From positions 7,633,501-7,697,500 of the forward strand of contig NZ_LT607413.1 in the NCBI RefSeq assembly GCF_900091495.1: DNA of 64,000 bases, written 5' to 3'. This stretch comes from Micromonospora echinospora. Lineage in GTDB: Bacteria > Actinomycetota > Actinomycetes > Mycobacteriales > Micromonosporaceae. Shown here one piece after another: positions 16,900 through 25,871 of this stretch (position 1 is the first letter of the stretch; each line of letters starts with the position of its first letter). The position numbers were made by a program, and so were the translations under genes. The notes under the pieces are model-generated. The model was given only the letters and a program-made list of their open reading frames with translations. It was not told where the DNA came from and did no database searches.

Positions 16900-18734
16900 G
16901 ATCCTGCTCCCTCCCTCATGCCCGTGCCGCTCGGCACGGGCTGGTGCGCCCGTGGTCGGGCCCGCTCGGCGGCCTCGGTCAGCCGGCCGGCCGCGTTGAT
17001 CAGTCCGATGTGGGAGAACGCCTGGGGGAAGTTCCCGAGTTGCTCCCCGGTGACCGGGTCGACCTGTTCGGCGAACAACCCCAGGTCGTTGACCCGCCCG
17101 ACAAGTTGGCCGAAGAGCCGCTCGGCCCGGTCCCGTTCGCCGGCCAGGGCCAGGCAGCCCACCAGCCAGAACGAGCAGATGAGGAATCCCGCCGGATCGC
17201 CGTCCCAGCGTCGCAGCAGGCCGTCGTGACCCAGCCGGCGTTCGACGAGCGCCATCGTGGCGCGCATCCGGGGGTCGTCGGCCGGCAGGAACCCGACCAG
17301 CGGCATGACGAGCACCGAGGCGTCCAGTTCGTCGGAGCCGAAGGCCCCGGTGTACGCGCCGACCCGCGCGTTCCACCCCCGGGTGAGCACCGTCCGGCGG
17401 ACCTCGTCCCGGGCCGCCGCCCAGTGGGCCACGTCCGCCTCGTCACCCAGCCGGGGGCCGAAGCGCACCGCCCGGTCCAACGCGGTCCAGCACTGCACCT
17501 TGGAGGAGAGGTAGTGCCGCTCGGCGTCCCGGGCCTCCCACATGCCGGAGTCCGGACGCCGCCAGTCGCTGGCCGCCTGGTCGGCCAGGGCCCGCAGCAG
17601 GGTACGCACCTCGGGCGTCATCGGGTCCAGGTAGTGCCGCATCAGCCAGGCCGCGTCGAGCACCTCGCCGAGCACGTCGGACTGCCGCTGCCGCCAGGCG
17701 TCGTTGCCGACGAGGACCGGCTGGCTGTCGGCGTATCCGCGCAGGTGGTCAAGGCGGTGCTCGGTGAGGTCCCGCTCCCCCTCGACGCCGTACATGATCG
17801 GGGCCGGCTGGCCGTCGATACGCCCCATCGCCCGGGCGACCCAGGCGAACTGCCGGTTCGCCTCGTCCGGGCAGGCCGCCCGCCACAGGGCGTGCAGGGT
17901 GAGGCTGAAGTCGCGTACCCAGACGAAGCGGTAGTCGTAGTTGCGGTCCCCGCCCGGCTCCTCCGGCAGCGAGGTGGTCGCCGCGGCCACCACCGCCCCG
18001 CTGGGCTGGTAGGTCATCCCCTGCACGACCATCGCGCTGCGCCGCACCTCGGGGCGGTGGCTGCCCTGGTAGTCGTGCAGGGCCGCCCAGGAACGCCAGC
18101 CGGCCGTCGCCTCCGCCACCACCTCGTCGGCCGCCGGCACCGACACGTCGGGCCCCTCGTCGGCGGGCGTCCAGGCGAGCGTGAAGCGGTACGTCTCACC
18201 GGCCCGAACGTCGAACCGGGACGTCGCCTCCCCCACCCCGAAGGTCAGCGGGACGTCGCTGCGCAGCCGCAGGGTGGCGGTGCCCGCGGTCGCCTCGACC
18301 AGGCCGTCCCGGTCGGTCAGGTAGGCGGTCACCCGGCCGTACTCGAAGCGGGGCCGGTAGTGCAGTCGCATCCCGACAGTTCCGGAGAGGCCGGACACGA
18401 CGCGGGCCAGCATGCGGGGCGGACGGCGGCCGATCTCGTGGCCCCGCGCACCGGGCTCGATCGCGAGGGCGTCGGTGACGGCGACCGCCCCGTGCGGGGT
18501 GGTGAAGACCGTCCGCAGCACGAGCGTGTCGTCCAGGTACGCACGCTCGCACTCGTACCGGCCGTCCGGGTGGACCGACCAGTGTCCGGCGTCCTCGTCG
18601 AGGATCCTGCCGAACACCGAGGGCGCGTCGAAGCGGGCCGGGCACCACCAGTCCACGGTGCCCCACCGGTCCACCAGGACGGCGGTGCACCCGTCGGCGA
18701 GGAAGCCGTGCTCGCTGATCCGTGCGTTCTCCAC
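16896..18734 (-). CDS. GH15 glucoamylase/trehalase-type glycoside hydrolase
   Basis: A 612-residue cytoplasmic protein (no signal peptide). The N-terminal beta domain opens ISEHGFLADGCTAVLVDRWGTVDWWCPARFDAPSVF, the bacterial GH15 start. The (alpha/alpha)6 barrel has NYDYRFVWVRDFSLTLHAL, GNDAWRQRQSDVLGEVLDA, the catalytic-acid region DSGMWEARDAERHYLSSKVQCWTALDRA and TGEQLGNFPQAFSHIGLINAA with the second catalytic Glu (EQLGNF). Mycobacterial homologues are trehalases, so substrate assignment is open between trehalose and alpha-glucans. The GTG at 18734 fits the family start; GTG at 18770 is possible. Confidence 0.92.
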   Translation of the reverse strand: MENARISEHGFLADGCTAVLVDRWGTVDWWCPARFDAPSVFGRILDEDAGHWSVHPDGRYECERAYLDDTLVLRTVFTTPHGAVAVTDALAIEPGARGHEIGRRPPRMLARVVSGLSGTVGMRLHYRPRFEYGRVTAYLTDRDGLVEATAGTATLRLRSDVPLTFGVGEATSRFDVRAGETYRFTLAWTPADEGPDVSVPAADEVVAEATAGWRSWAALHDYQGSHRPEVRRSAMVVQGMTYQPSGAVVAAATTSLPEEPGGDRNYDYRFVWVRDFSLTLHALWRAACPDEANRQFAWVARAMGRIDGQPAPIMYGVEGERDLTEHRLDHLRGYADSQPVLVGNDAWRQRQSDVLGEVLDAAWLMRHYLDPMTPEVRTLLRALADQAASDWRRPDSGMWEARDAERHYLSSKVQCWTALDRAVRFGPRLGDEADVAHWAAARDEVRRTVLTRGWNARVGAYTGAFGSDELDASVLVMPLVGFLPADDPRMRATMALVERRLGHDGLLRRWDGDPAGFLICSFWLVGCLALAGERDRAERLFGQLVGRVNDLGLFAEQVDPVTGEQLGNFPQAFSHIGLINAAGRLTEAAERARPRAHQPVPSGTGMREGAGS

Positions 18735-18869
18735 ACGACGGCCTACCCGGTCGGCCCATCGACCATTCACGCCGACCGCGCTGACCACTCCGCGCGGAGT
18801 GCACCACCCGACCGGGTTACCGGGCGCGGCGGGCGGGAACGCGGAGGGTCGAGGCGAAGGAGGCAGCTC

Positions 18870-19454
18870 ATGACCAGATCCTCGACTCCGGCCGCCGCCG
18901 GGCAGCCCGGAACGGCAGGCGCTGGCACGATGCCGTCCGGTCCCGCCGGCCAGCCGATCCCGTTCGACGACGGCCGGGGCCCGCAGGGTGGCCGTCCCAC
19001 CGTGACCATCGGGTCGTATCCGGACTATCCGTCCGCGCAACGGATGGTGGACCACCTGGCGGACAACCGGTTCCCGGTGGAGCACACCGCCATCGTGGGC
19101 ACCAACCTGACCCTGGTGGAGACCGTGCTCGGCCGGATGACCACCGGCCGGTCAGCGCTGATCGGCGCCGGCACGGGAGCCTGGTTCGGGCTCTTCATCG
19201 GCCTGCTGTTCGGCATCTTCACCGCCGGCAACTGGGCCGCGGTCATCCTGGTCGGCCTGGTGGTCGGCGCGATCTGGGGTGCCGTGTTCGGGGCGATCGC
19301 CCACGCCATGACCGGTGGTCGCCGCGACTTCACCTCGGCCAGTTCGCTGCGGGCCGGCCAGTACGCGGTCACCGTCGACGCCCAGTTCGCCGACCAGGCG
19401 CAGGAACTGCTCGGCCGGATGCACCTGACGCCGACCCGGCGTACGGGTGGGTGA
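18870..19454 (+). CDS. General stress protein (GsiB/YflT-like N-domain plus glycine-zipper membrane segment)
   Basis: A 194-residue protein. After a disordered Pro/Gly-rich 45 residues comes VTIGSYPDYPSAQRMVDHLADNRFPVEHTAIVGTNLTLVE, the 'general stress protein 17M'-like domain. Two glycine-rich hydrophobic helices follow (GAGTGAWFGLFIGLLFGIF and AAVILVGLVVGAIWGAVFGAI). The tail (YAVTVDAQFADQAQELLGRM) is a small alpha/beta element. Actinomycete homologues are annotated as stress proteins; the molecular role is unknown. AAGGAGGCAGCTC precedes the ATG. Confidence 0.87.
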   Translation: MTRSSTPAAAGQPGTAGAGTMPSGPAGQPIPFDDGRGPQGGRPTVTIGSYPDYPSAQRMVDHLADNRFPVEHTAIVGTNLTLVETVLGRMTTGRSALIGAGTGAWFGLFIGLLFGIFTAGNWAAVILVGLVVGAIWGAVFGAIAHAMTGGRRDFTSASSLRAGQYAVTVDAQFADQAQELLGRMHLTPTRRTGG

Positions 19455-19516
19455 TCGGACGCCGGGTCGGCCACCCGACGGAGCCGGTGGGGCGCAGTCC
19501 CGCCGGCTCCCTCCGT

Positions 19517-20047
19517 TCACTCGTCGGTGGCGAGCCGGGCGTGCAGGTGCTCGTCGTGGCGGCGGCCGTCGCCGTAGCGGTGGGACTCGCGCAACGTCCC
19601 CTCCAACGGGTAACCGGCACGTGCGGCGACCCGGCACGAGGCGGGGTTCGCCACGGCGTGACAGAGCTCGATCCGGTGCAGGCCGAGCGAACCGAACGCC
19701 CAACCGGTGACCAGTCGGACGGCGGCCGTGGCGACGCCCCGCCCCCGGGCCGCGGGCACCGTCCAGTAGCCGATCGAGGCCTCGTCCCCCTGGATGCGGT
19801 GCAGTGAGACCGAACCGGTCAGGGCCCCGCTCGTCGCGTCGGTGACGGCAAACGACGCGTGGGTGCCGGCCGACCAGTCGGCGCGGGCCCGGGTCCAGGC
19901 CTGCGCCCCGGCCAGGTCCAGCCCGGGAGCGGAGGGATTCCACTGTGCCGTCTCCGGGTCGCGCAGCGCGGCCAGGACGTCCGCGGCGTCCTCCTCACGC
20001 CAGGGACGTAATAGCAGCTCAGGGGCGCGTAGTTCGACATGTTCCAC
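19517..20047 (-). CDS. GNAT N-acetyltransferase (RimJ/RimL type)
   Basis: A 176-residue GCN5-related acetyltransferase. ELLLRPWREEDAADVLAALRDPETAQWNPS is the RimJ-type opening. SIGYWTVPAARGRGVATAAVRLVTGWAFGSLGLHRIELCHAVANPASCRVAARAGY contains the acetyl-CoA pyrophosphate loop (R-G-x-G-x-A) and the C-terminal beta-bulge 'N..S..v..k.G' motif, followed by LEGTLRESHRYGDGRRHDEHLHARL. It acetylates an amine, either a protein N-terminus or a small molecule. The GTG start at 20047 has no ribosome-binding site. Confidence 0.88.
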   Translation of the reverse strand: MEHVELRAPELLLRPWREEDAADVLAALRDPETAQWNPSAPGLDLAGAQAWTRARADWSAGTHASFAVTDATSGALTGSVSLHRIQGDEASIGYWTVPAARGRGVATAAVRLVTGWAFGSLGLHRIELCHAVANPASCRVAARAGYPLEGTLRESHRYGDGRRHDEHLHARLATDE

Positions 20048-20284
20048 GGGCCGGGAGTCTTGCACGCCACGCCGGTCCCATGCGCGGGATTTCTGTCGCC
20101 AACGTTCCGGCGGGAAACTGGCCCATCGATGGCGCTGAGCGGCGGAAACGTGGCACCCGGAATCGCCGGAGGCATCCCCGAGGGGGAAGCTAAGGGTCAT
20201 CTCGGGGCGTTCCCTGAGGAGAACGCGAGGCGCAACTTGCCTATACTCGTCCATGCGATGGTCCCGGCGAGGGAGCTGCTCCGG

Positions 20285-20920
20285 ATGGACATGATCGAGG
20301 CATACGTCGCCGAGCTGGACAAGGCCCTCCGCGGCCCCCGGGCGACCAAGGCCGATCTCCTCGCCGAGGCGCGAGACGGTCTCATGGACGCGGCCGACGC
20401 CTACGAGGACGCCGGTCTCGACCGACGCGACGCCGAGCGGCGGGCGGTCGCCGAGTTCGGGGCGGTGCCCGAGATCGCGCCCGACTACCAGACCGAACTG
20501 GGGCTGGCCCAGGGGCGCCGTACCGCTCTGTTGATCTTCTTCGTGCTGGCCGCCCAGCCGGTGCTGTGGCGGCTGACCCGGCACCTGGCCGGCGGGGTGG
20601 GGTACGACAGCCCCGGCTACCGGCTGGTCGACGAGGCGGTCAGCTGGATGGGCACGGCGACCCTGTTCGCCGCGATCCTGGCCGCCACCGCCGCCGGGTA
20701 CGGCGTGCGCTATTTCGGCGCCCGTCGGCGGCTCGTCCGGGCCACCGGGGTCTTCGCCTTCGCGGTCTGCGTGGTCTTCTCCGTGCTCGGGGTGATGCTG
20801 ACCGTGCTCACCCCGAACGCGCTGATGAGCCTCGCCGGCCTACCGAGCGCGCTGGTGTTCCTCGGTATCCCGTTGGCGGGGATCGGCATCGCGGGCCGGA
20901 ACTGCCTGAGCGCCGCCTGA
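20285..20920 (+). CDS. HAAS-domain (permease prefix) membrane protein
   Basis: A 211-residue protein. The N-terminal 70 residues (MIEAYVAELDKALRGPRATKADLLAEARDGLMDAADAYEDAGLDRRDAERRAVAEFG) are the helical HAAS / 'permease prefix domain 1' that usually accompanies PadR regulators. Four hydrophobic helices follow. GGGAG lies about 9 bases before the ATG at 20285; ATG at 20258 and 20291 are alternatives. TATACT at 20242-20247 is a candidate -10 box. Convergent with a PadR gene 100 bases away, which fits the known pairing; HAAS proteins are thought to sense or modulate PadR/sigma signalling. Confidence 0.85.
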   Translation: MDMIEAYVAELDKALRGPRATKADLLAEARDGLMDAADAYEDAGLDRRDAERRAVAEFGAVPEIAPDYQTELGLAQGRRTALLIFFVLAAQPVLWRLTRHLAGGVGYDSPGYRLVDEAVSWMGTATLFAAILAATAAGYGVRYFGARRRLVRATGVFAFAVCVVFSVLGVMLTVLTPNALMSLAGLPSALVFLGIPLAGIGIAGRNCLSAA

Positions 20921-21023
20921 CCCTCGACCGGACGGGACGCGGGGAGAGCACCGCGCATCGGCGGCGACGGTCACCCGGGCCGCCGCGCGGCGTCACCCGG
21001 GGACCGGGCGGCACCGGGTCGAC

Positions 21024-21362
21024 TCAGGCGAAGCCGGCCGCCGCGCCGGGCCGCAGCACGCCCTCGACCACCGCGGCGAAGTCCCGCCACTCGGAGCGCT
21101 CGTCGGCCAGGGCCCCCCGCCCGGAGGCGGTGAGCTGGTACGTCCGACGCTTGCGGCCGCTGACCGTGCTCCACTCGCTCTGCACGTAGCCCGCCCGCTC
21201 CAGCCGGCGCAGGGCCGGGTAGAGGGTGCCGGTCGGCAGGTCGAGCGCGCCGCCGCTGCGGGCCTGGAGAGCTTCCATGATCGCGTAACCGTGCAGCGAC
21301 TCGCGCTCCAGCACGGAGAGAATCAGGGCGTCGAGGTGCCCCCGCAACGCGTTTGGCCTCAT
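21024..21362 (-). CDS. PadR-family transcriptional regulator
   Basis: A 112-residue winged-helix regulator. RGHLDALILSVLERESLHGYAIMEALQARSGGALDLPTGTLYPALRRLERAGYVQSEWS is the PadR N-terminal domain, and GRKRRTYQLTASGRGALADERSEWRDF the start of its C-terminal helix. It binds an inverted repeat as a dimer. A perfect TGTAG-N5-CTACA repeat overlaps its own start codon, so autorepression is likely. TAGATT ends 6 bases before the ATG, suggesting a leaderless mRNA. Confidence 0.92.
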   Translation of the reverse strand: MRPNALRGHLDALILSVLERESLHGYAIMEALQARSGGALDLPTGTLYPALRRLERAGYVQSEWSTVSGRKRRTYQLTASGRGALADERSEWRDFAAVVEGVLRPGAAAGFA

Positions 21363-21402
21363 GTAGCCAATCTACACGAAGGCATTACGGTAGCCTAGCT
21401 AC
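21362..21402 (-). promoter_or_regulatory. PadR operator region with two inverted repeats
   Basis: TGTAG-CCAAT-CTACA (21362-21376, touching the padR start) and GTAGC-CTA-GCTAC (21390-21402), both perfect. They share the GTAG/CTAC half-site. The -10-like TAGATT lies within the first, so binding would block padR transcription. Confidence 0.6.
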
Positions 21403-21599
21403 AGGTAGGTACCCTATTTGGGATGATCAGGGCGCTTGCCCTCGCCGGCCCCTCCGGACGCCATCGCCGCCATCGCCCCTCGACCACGCGTCGAGTCGTG
21501 CCGACCATCCTGGTGCCACGCCGGGAGACGGCGGGACCGCGCCGACACCCGACGCCCGCCCCCGTCACCGCGACACGACGTGCGGACGAGGACGGCGGG

Positions 21600-22010
21600 A
21601 TGGACGCGTACAGGTTTCTGAGCAGGTGCGGCCGACTGGCCACCGGGGCCGCCCGGGAGCTGTTCACCGGGCTGCAGACGTTCGGCGCGGCGCTCATCGG
21701 CGCGCCGCTGCCGCCCGAGGCCTTTCCTCCCGCCACGCCACCCGCGGGTAGCGCCGTGTCGCCCGGCGGGACGGTCACCGGTCCCACCGCCACCGACCCG
21801 CCGACGGGCGGCGAGAGCGGGCGGTCGCCGGTCAGCGGGCCGGGGCGACCGACGATCGGCGAGCCGGGGCGACCGCCGTCGCGGGTCGGACCGGGGGCCC
21901 TGCGGGCCGGGGCGGAACCGGGCGCGCCGCCGGCCGGACACCCCGAGCGGTTGATCCCCCACGTTCCCCCGACCCCGACGGAACGTCGGCTCTGGTCGCA
22001 GCTGCGCTGA
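21600..22010 (+). CDS. Hypothetical protein with Pro/Gly-rich linker, possible DUF6059-like
   Basis: A 136-residue protein: an amphipathic N-terminus (MDAYRFLSRCGRLATGAARELFTGLQTFGAALIGA), a long disordered Pro/Gly/Thr segment (about 36-110) and a short conserved-looking C-terminal motif GHPERLIPHVPPTPTERRLWSQL. The ending resembles small Streptomyces proteins labelled DUF6059 ('HPERL.P..P.t..Er.l...L'); this match is from memory. The start at 21600 is chosen over 21423 because upstream residues are Arg/Thr-rich and non-protein-like. Divergent from padR. Confidence 0.55.
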   Translation: MDAYRFLSRCGRLATGAARELFTGLQTFGAALIGAPLPPEAFPPATPPAGSAVSPGGTVTGPTATDPPTGGESGRSPVSGPGRPTIGEPGRPPSRVGPGALRAGAEPGAPPAGHPERLIPHVPPTPTERRLWSQLR

Positions 22011-22107
22011 TCCCGGGCACCGGTCGGGCACCCCGCTGACGCGGTCCGGAGCGGTCGGCGTCGACCACCCCGGACCACGGGGACCGCCACGGGGCGGCGC
22101 GGTCGAC

Positions 22108-23208
22108 TCACATGCCCTTGAGACCGTGCGCGGTGGCCACGACGACGACGTCGGACTCCGGGGTCATCGTCCCGTCGGCCAGGGCCCGGGAGACGGCGAG
22201 CAGACCGGCCGCGCTGCTCGGTTCCAGTGGGAGCCCGGCCCGCCAGAGGCGGCGGGTCTCGGCGAGGACGCTCTCGTCGTCCACCGCCACGGCGTGCCCC
22301 CGGGACCGCCGGACCGCCTCCAGGGCCTGGACGGCGAGCTGGTTGCCGCCGAGCGACGGCATCGCGCGGGTGTCACCGGGGAACGTCGCGTACTCGTCGG
22401 CGCCGGCGAGCACCGCCGCGACCCGGGGGAAGGGCTCCACCAGGCAGATCCGGGGCGCCGCGTCGGCGCCGAGCAGCTCCCGGAAGCCGAGGTGGACGCC
22501 CCACGCGAGATCGCCCCGGGACGCCGGCACCACCACCCACTCCGGCGCCCGGCCGGCCCGGTCGGCGAGGATCTCCTCCGCGACCAGCTTGTACCCCTCG
22601 ATGCCGAACGGGCTGCTGCCCACCGGAGGGACGACGAAGTTGGTGACCGGCAGCATGGTCCGGGAGTCGCGGTAGGCGGCGACGTGCTTCCAGCGCTGCT
22701 CGCTGTGCGGGAAGGAGACCACCTCCGCGCCGAGGTCGCGCATCAGCTCCACCACCCGGGCGGGGGTGTCGTCGGTGACCGCGATCTCGCAGCGCAGCCC
22801 GGCCCGACCGCAGTAGGTCGCCAGCGACACCCCGGCGTTGCCGGAGGAGGCGGCGACGATCCCCTCGTAGCCGGCGTGCACCGCCCGGCTGACCACCACC
22901 GCGCTGAACCGGTCCTTGTGCGAACCGGTGGGGTTGGCGCCCTCCCACTTGAGGGCGACGTCCAGCCCCGGCACCGCCCCCGGGACGTCGGTCAGCAGCG
23001 GGGTACGCCCCTCGCCGAGGGTGATCGGCCGCAGGTAGGGCTGGTCGACGCCGGTGGAGTCCCCCGGGGTGTAGACGCACTCCAGGTTCATCGGTCTGCC
23101 CTGCGCCAGGCAGGCCGGGCAACCGGTGGGGTGGTCGGCCACCTCGTACCGGCGGTCGCAGCGGATACAGGCGAGCCCCGCCAGGCGCGGGTTCTGAGTC
23201 GTGGGCAT
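22108..23208 (-). CDS. Threonine synthase-like PLP-dependent enzyme
   Basis: A 366-residue fold-type II PLP enzyme. A zinc-ribbon-like N-terminus (LACIRCDRRYEVADHPTGCPACLAQG, four Cys) precedes LGEGRTPLL. The PLP Lys is in GANPTGSHKDRFS, the phosphate/substrate loop is SSGNAGVS, and the C-terminal part has PSSAAGLLAV. This architecture is typical of threonine synthase and relatives, but a true housekeeping ThrC normally has a PPVGSG/GGxGNxxA-type glycine loop; here SRGDLAW occupies that place, so beta- or gamma-replacement chemistry on another substrate is possible. It is minus-strand, downstream of the maleate-isomerase-like gene, and probably co-transcribed. Confidence 0.82.
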   Translation of the reverse strand: MPTTQNPRLAGLACIRCDRRYEVADHPTGCPACLAQGRPMNLECVYTPGDSTGVDQPYLRPITLGEGRTPLLTDVPGAVPGLDVALKWEGANPTGSHKDRFSAVVVSRAVHAGYEGIVAASSGNAGVSLATYCGRAGLRCEIAVTDDTPARVVELMRDLGAEVVSFPHSEQRWKHVAAYRDSRTMLPVTNFVVPPVGSSPFGIEGYKLVAEEILADRAGRAPEWVVVPASRGDLAWGVHLGFRELLGADAAPRICLVEPFPRVAAVLAGADEYATFPGDTRAMPSLGGNQLAVQALEAVRRSRGHAVAVDDESVLAETRRLWRAGLPLEPSSAAGLLAVSRALADGTMTPESDVVVVATAHGLKGM

Positions 23209-23333
23209 GCTTCTCCCGGGCCAAAGTGGACGGACGGCGGTGGGACGGACCCGACCCGGACGCCCGCGGAAGCGTCCAGTTTAGGTGGGGCGGATCCACC
23301 CGGTCGCGGGACCGAGCCGCGTGGTCCGGGGGT

Positions 23334-24068
23334 TCAGCGGCACAGGTCGGCGTATCCGTCGAGGGGGAACGTGTCCGGCGCGCGACCGGCCAGCCGCAGC
23401 CCTTCCCAGCAGGTCGCCTCGTTGCTGGAGACCACCGGCAGGCCGAAGCGCCCGCGCAGGACCCGGGCGGCCTCCAGCCCCCGGAACGCGGTGCAGCTGA
23501 TGAAGACGCCGTCGGCGGCACCGGGGTCGACGACCGCGGCGGCGATCTCCTCCGGCGGGACGGAGGCGGTGTCCAACGGGTCCGGCAGGGCCGGACCGGC
23601 GGTGGCGGTCACCTCGATGCCGTGCGCGCCCAGGAAGGCCACGACCAGTTCGTCGAGCCAGGGCTCGTACGGCGTCACCAGCACCACCCGGCTCAGCCCG
23701 AGCGAGCGCAGCGCCGCCACCACGGCGGTGGACGTGGTGGAGGCGGGCACGCCGGACGCGGCGGTGATCCGTTCGGTGATCTCGGCGTCGTAGCCGAGGC
23801 CGTGGTAGAGGCTGCCGCTGGTGCAGGCGAAGACGATCGAGTCGACGGCGGCGTGGGAGAGCATGGTGGCCGCCTCGGGCACGCTGTCGGCGAGCGCGGC
23901 GAGCTGCTCGGGGGTGTCCCGGATGATGGACATCCGGGCGACGTGCGCGCTGACCGTCGCGGGCAGGCTCAGTCGCAGGTCCCGCTCGATGACCGTGTTC
24001 ACACTGGGCACCAGGAAACCGAGCCGGTGGGTCCACTGGGGATCGCGGTGGGTCGGGGTGTCCGCCAT
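23334..24068 (-). CDS. Maleate isomerase / Asp-Glu racemase superfamily enzyme
   Basis: A 244-residue protein of the aspartate/glutamate racemase superfamily, maleate cis-trans isomerase/arylmalonate decarboxylase branch. RLGFLVPSVNTVIERD opens the fold. The two catalytic Cys are Cys82 in IVFACTSGSLYHG and Cys192 in GVFISCTAFRGLEA; both are present, as in isomerases/racemases (decarboxylases keep only one). VVSSNEATCWEGLRLAG is the usual C-terminal motif. The substrate is unknown: maleate, maleamate or an amino acid are all possible. Its position beside PLP enzymes and an amide ligase suggests amino-acid supply. Confidence 0.85.
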   Translation of the reverse strand: MADTPTHRDPQWTHRLGFLVPSVNTVIERDLRLSLPATVSAHVARMSIIRDTPEQLAALADSVPEAATMLSHAAVDSIVFACTSGSLYHGLGYDAEITERITAASGVPASTTSTAVVAALRSLGLSRVVLVTPYEPWLDELVVAFLGAHGIEVTATAGPALPDPLDTASVPPEEIAAAVVDPGAADGVFISCTAFRGLEAARVLRGRFGLPVVSSNEATCWEGLRLAGRAPDTFPLDGYADLCR

Positions 24069-24163
24069 GATCGGACGGTAGCGAGATCCGCTCGAGCGCC
24101 GGACGAGTCCGGACGCTCCGGGCGGGCGAGCCCGCCTGCCACCATTCGGCTTAGGTAGGGTGG

Positions 24164-24173
24164 CTACGTGTAG
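24164..24173 (+). promoter_or_regulatory. CTAC-GT-GTAG inverted repeat upstream of multicopper oxidase
   Basis: The short palindrome CTACGTGTAG lies 56 bases before the oxidase ATG, in a GGTAGGGTGGCTACGTGTAGCGTACTGG context. Its half-sites resemble those at the PadR operator (21362-21402). Confidence 0.3.
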
Positions 24174-24228
24174 CGTACTGGCACGTGACCGGTTGCCCCA
24201 CCGCCGGTCTCCCTCGTGAGGAGCTGTC

Positions 24229-25812
24229 ATGAACCTGAGCCGTCGACGTCTGATCCAACTGGCGGGCGGCGCAGCCGCTGCCGTCCCACTCGCCGGGTGC
24301 TCGGAACTCGGCGACCGGCTCGGTGACAACCTGGGCACCCGGTCCGGCTCCAGCACCGGCTCCAAGATGGAGAGCGAACTCGACGTCCCGGACCAGTTCA
24401 AGGTCCCACTCCCCCGGCCCGAGGTACTGAAACCGACCAACTCCGACGGGACCACCGACTTCTACGAACTCACCCAACGGTCGGCCAAGGTGGAGATCGT
24501 CCCCGGGCACAAGACCGAGATCTGGGGTTACAACGGCACCTTCCCCGGGCCGACCATCGAGTCGCGCGCCGGCCGGCGCACCGTGGTCCGGCACCGCAAC
24601 GAGCTCTCCGTGCCGGTGGTGGTGCACCTGCACGGCGGGAAGACCCCGCCCGAGCACGACGGTTACCCGATCGACTACATCCTGCCCAACGGCGGCTGGA
24701 AGCCGGGCGACAGCATGGGCGGCCACGACATGGCCCCCGGCAACACCAGCCCGGGCACGAAGGACTACATCTACCCGCTCGACCAGCCCGCCGCCACGCT
24801 CTGGTACCACGACCACCGGATGGACTTCACCGGTCCCCAGGTCTACCGGGGGCTCGCCGGTTTCCACATCGTCCGGGACGACGAGGAGGACGCCCTGCCG
24901 CTGCCGAAGGGGGAGCGGGATGTGCCACTGTTCATCTGCGACCGGGCCTTCGCCGAGGACGGCTCGTTCCGCTACCCCTCGGCCGACCACAACCTGCACG
25001 ACCCGGGCGTGACCGGGCAGTTCTCCAACGGGGTGCTCGGCGACGTCATCCTGGTCAACGGCGCGCCCTGGCCGATCATGGACGTCACGAACACCCGGTA
25101 CCGGTTCCGGGTCCTCAACGGCTCCAACGCCCGGCGGTACGGCCTCAGCCTCGACCCGAAGCCGAGCGACGGCAGCTCGTTCGTCCAGATCGGCAGTGAC
25201 TCGGGCCTGCTCGGCGCGCCGATCGGGCACGACAAGATCGAGATCGCTCCGGCCGAGCGGTACGACCTGGTCATCGACTTCTCGAAGTTCAAGGTCGGCA
25301 CCAAGGTCACCCTCCGCAACGAGCTGGACAACGGCAAGCTCGGGGCGATCATGCAGTTCCACGTCGCCCGCAGCGCCTCGGACGACAGCACGGTGCCGAG
25401 CCGACTGGCCGACTTCGAGCAGCTCGACCGCTCGATGGCCGTGCAGACCCGGCAGTTCCTGTTCGGTCAGGGGGTCTCCGGCGGCAAGCAGATCTGGACG
25501 GTCAACGGCAAGCCGTTCGACCCGAAGCGCATCGACGCCCAGCCCAAGCTCGGTTCGGTGGAGATCTGGAAGCTGGTCACCGACGTCCACCACCCGGTGC
25601 ACCTGCACCTGGCCCACTTCCAGGTGCTCAGCCGCCAGGGCCGGCCGCCGTCGGCCCGGGACGCCGGCTGGAAGGACACCGTCGACATCCTGCCCGGTCA
25701 GGTGGTCGAGGTGCTGGCCAAGTTCACCGGCTACAAAGGCAAGTACGTCTTCCACTGCCACAACCTCGAACACGAGGACATGGTCATGATGAGCAACCTC
25801 GAAGTGGTCTGA
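24229..25812 (+). CDS. Exported multicopper oxidase (phenoxazinone synthase/CotA-like lipoprotein)
   Basis: A 527-residue three-domain copper oxidase. The N-terminus MNLSRRRLIQLAGG carries a twin-arginine motif and LAGC a lipobox (Cys24), so it is probably a Tat-exported lipoprotein. Copper ligands: HLHGG (about 133-137), LWYHDHRMDF, HPVHLHLAHFQV, and HCHNLEHEDMVMM with the type-1 His-Cys-His and axial Met. The proline/HDGYP insertion is like CotA/PhsA oxidases, which oxidise phenols and aminophenols. It lies upstream of the SchA/CurD and amide-ligase genes and may oxidise a phenolic product outside the cell; a copper-resistance role is the alternative. Confidence 0.92.
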   Translation: MNLSRRRLIQLAGGAAAAVPLAGCSELGDRLGDNLGTRSGSSTGSKMESELDVPDQFKVPLPRPEVLKPTNSDGTTDFYELTQRSAKVEIVPGHKTEIWGYNGTFPGPTIESRAGRRTVVRHRNELSVPVVVHLHGGKTPPEHDGYPIDYILPNGGWKPGDSMGGHDMAPGNTSPGTKDYIYPLDQPAATLWYHDHRMDFTGPQVYRGLAGFHIVRDDEEDALPLPKGERDVPLFICDRAFAEDGSFRYPSADHNLHDPGVTGQFSNGVLGDVILVNGAPWPIMDVTNTRYRFRVLNGSNARRYGLSLDPKPSDGSSFVQIGSDSGLLGAPIGHDKIEIAPAERYDLVIDFSKFKVGTKVTLRNELDNGKLGAIMQFHVARSASDDSTVPSRLADFEQLDRSMAVQTRQFLFGQGVSGGKQIWTVNGKPFDPKRIDAQPKLGSVEIWKLVTDVHHPVHLHLAHFQVLSRQGRPPSARDAGWKDTVDILPGQVVEVLAKFTGYKGKYVFHCHNLEHEDMVMMSNLEVV

Positions 25813-25836
25813 CTCCCCCCGTACGACCACTGCGAC

Positions 25837-25871
25837 GACCGGCGCGTACCCGAGACGGGTGCGCGCCGGTC
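25837..25871 (+). terminator. Hairpin terminator after multicopper oxidase
   Basis: GACCGGCGCGTACCCG / CGGGTGCGCGCCGGTC: a 16-bp stem with one G-T pair and loop AGA, 25 bases after the stop codon. It separates the oxidase from the next operon. Confidence 0.75.

Noticed and set aside
22108..23208. Assignment as the housekeeping threonine synthase
   Set aside because: The glycine phosphate loop differs from ThrC, no homoserine pathway genes are adjacent, and it sits in a biosynthetic island.
24229..25812. Calling the oxidase phenoxazinone synthase itself
   Set aside because: Copper motifs and layout fit the wider CotA/PhsA family, but no actinomycin-type pathway genes are present.
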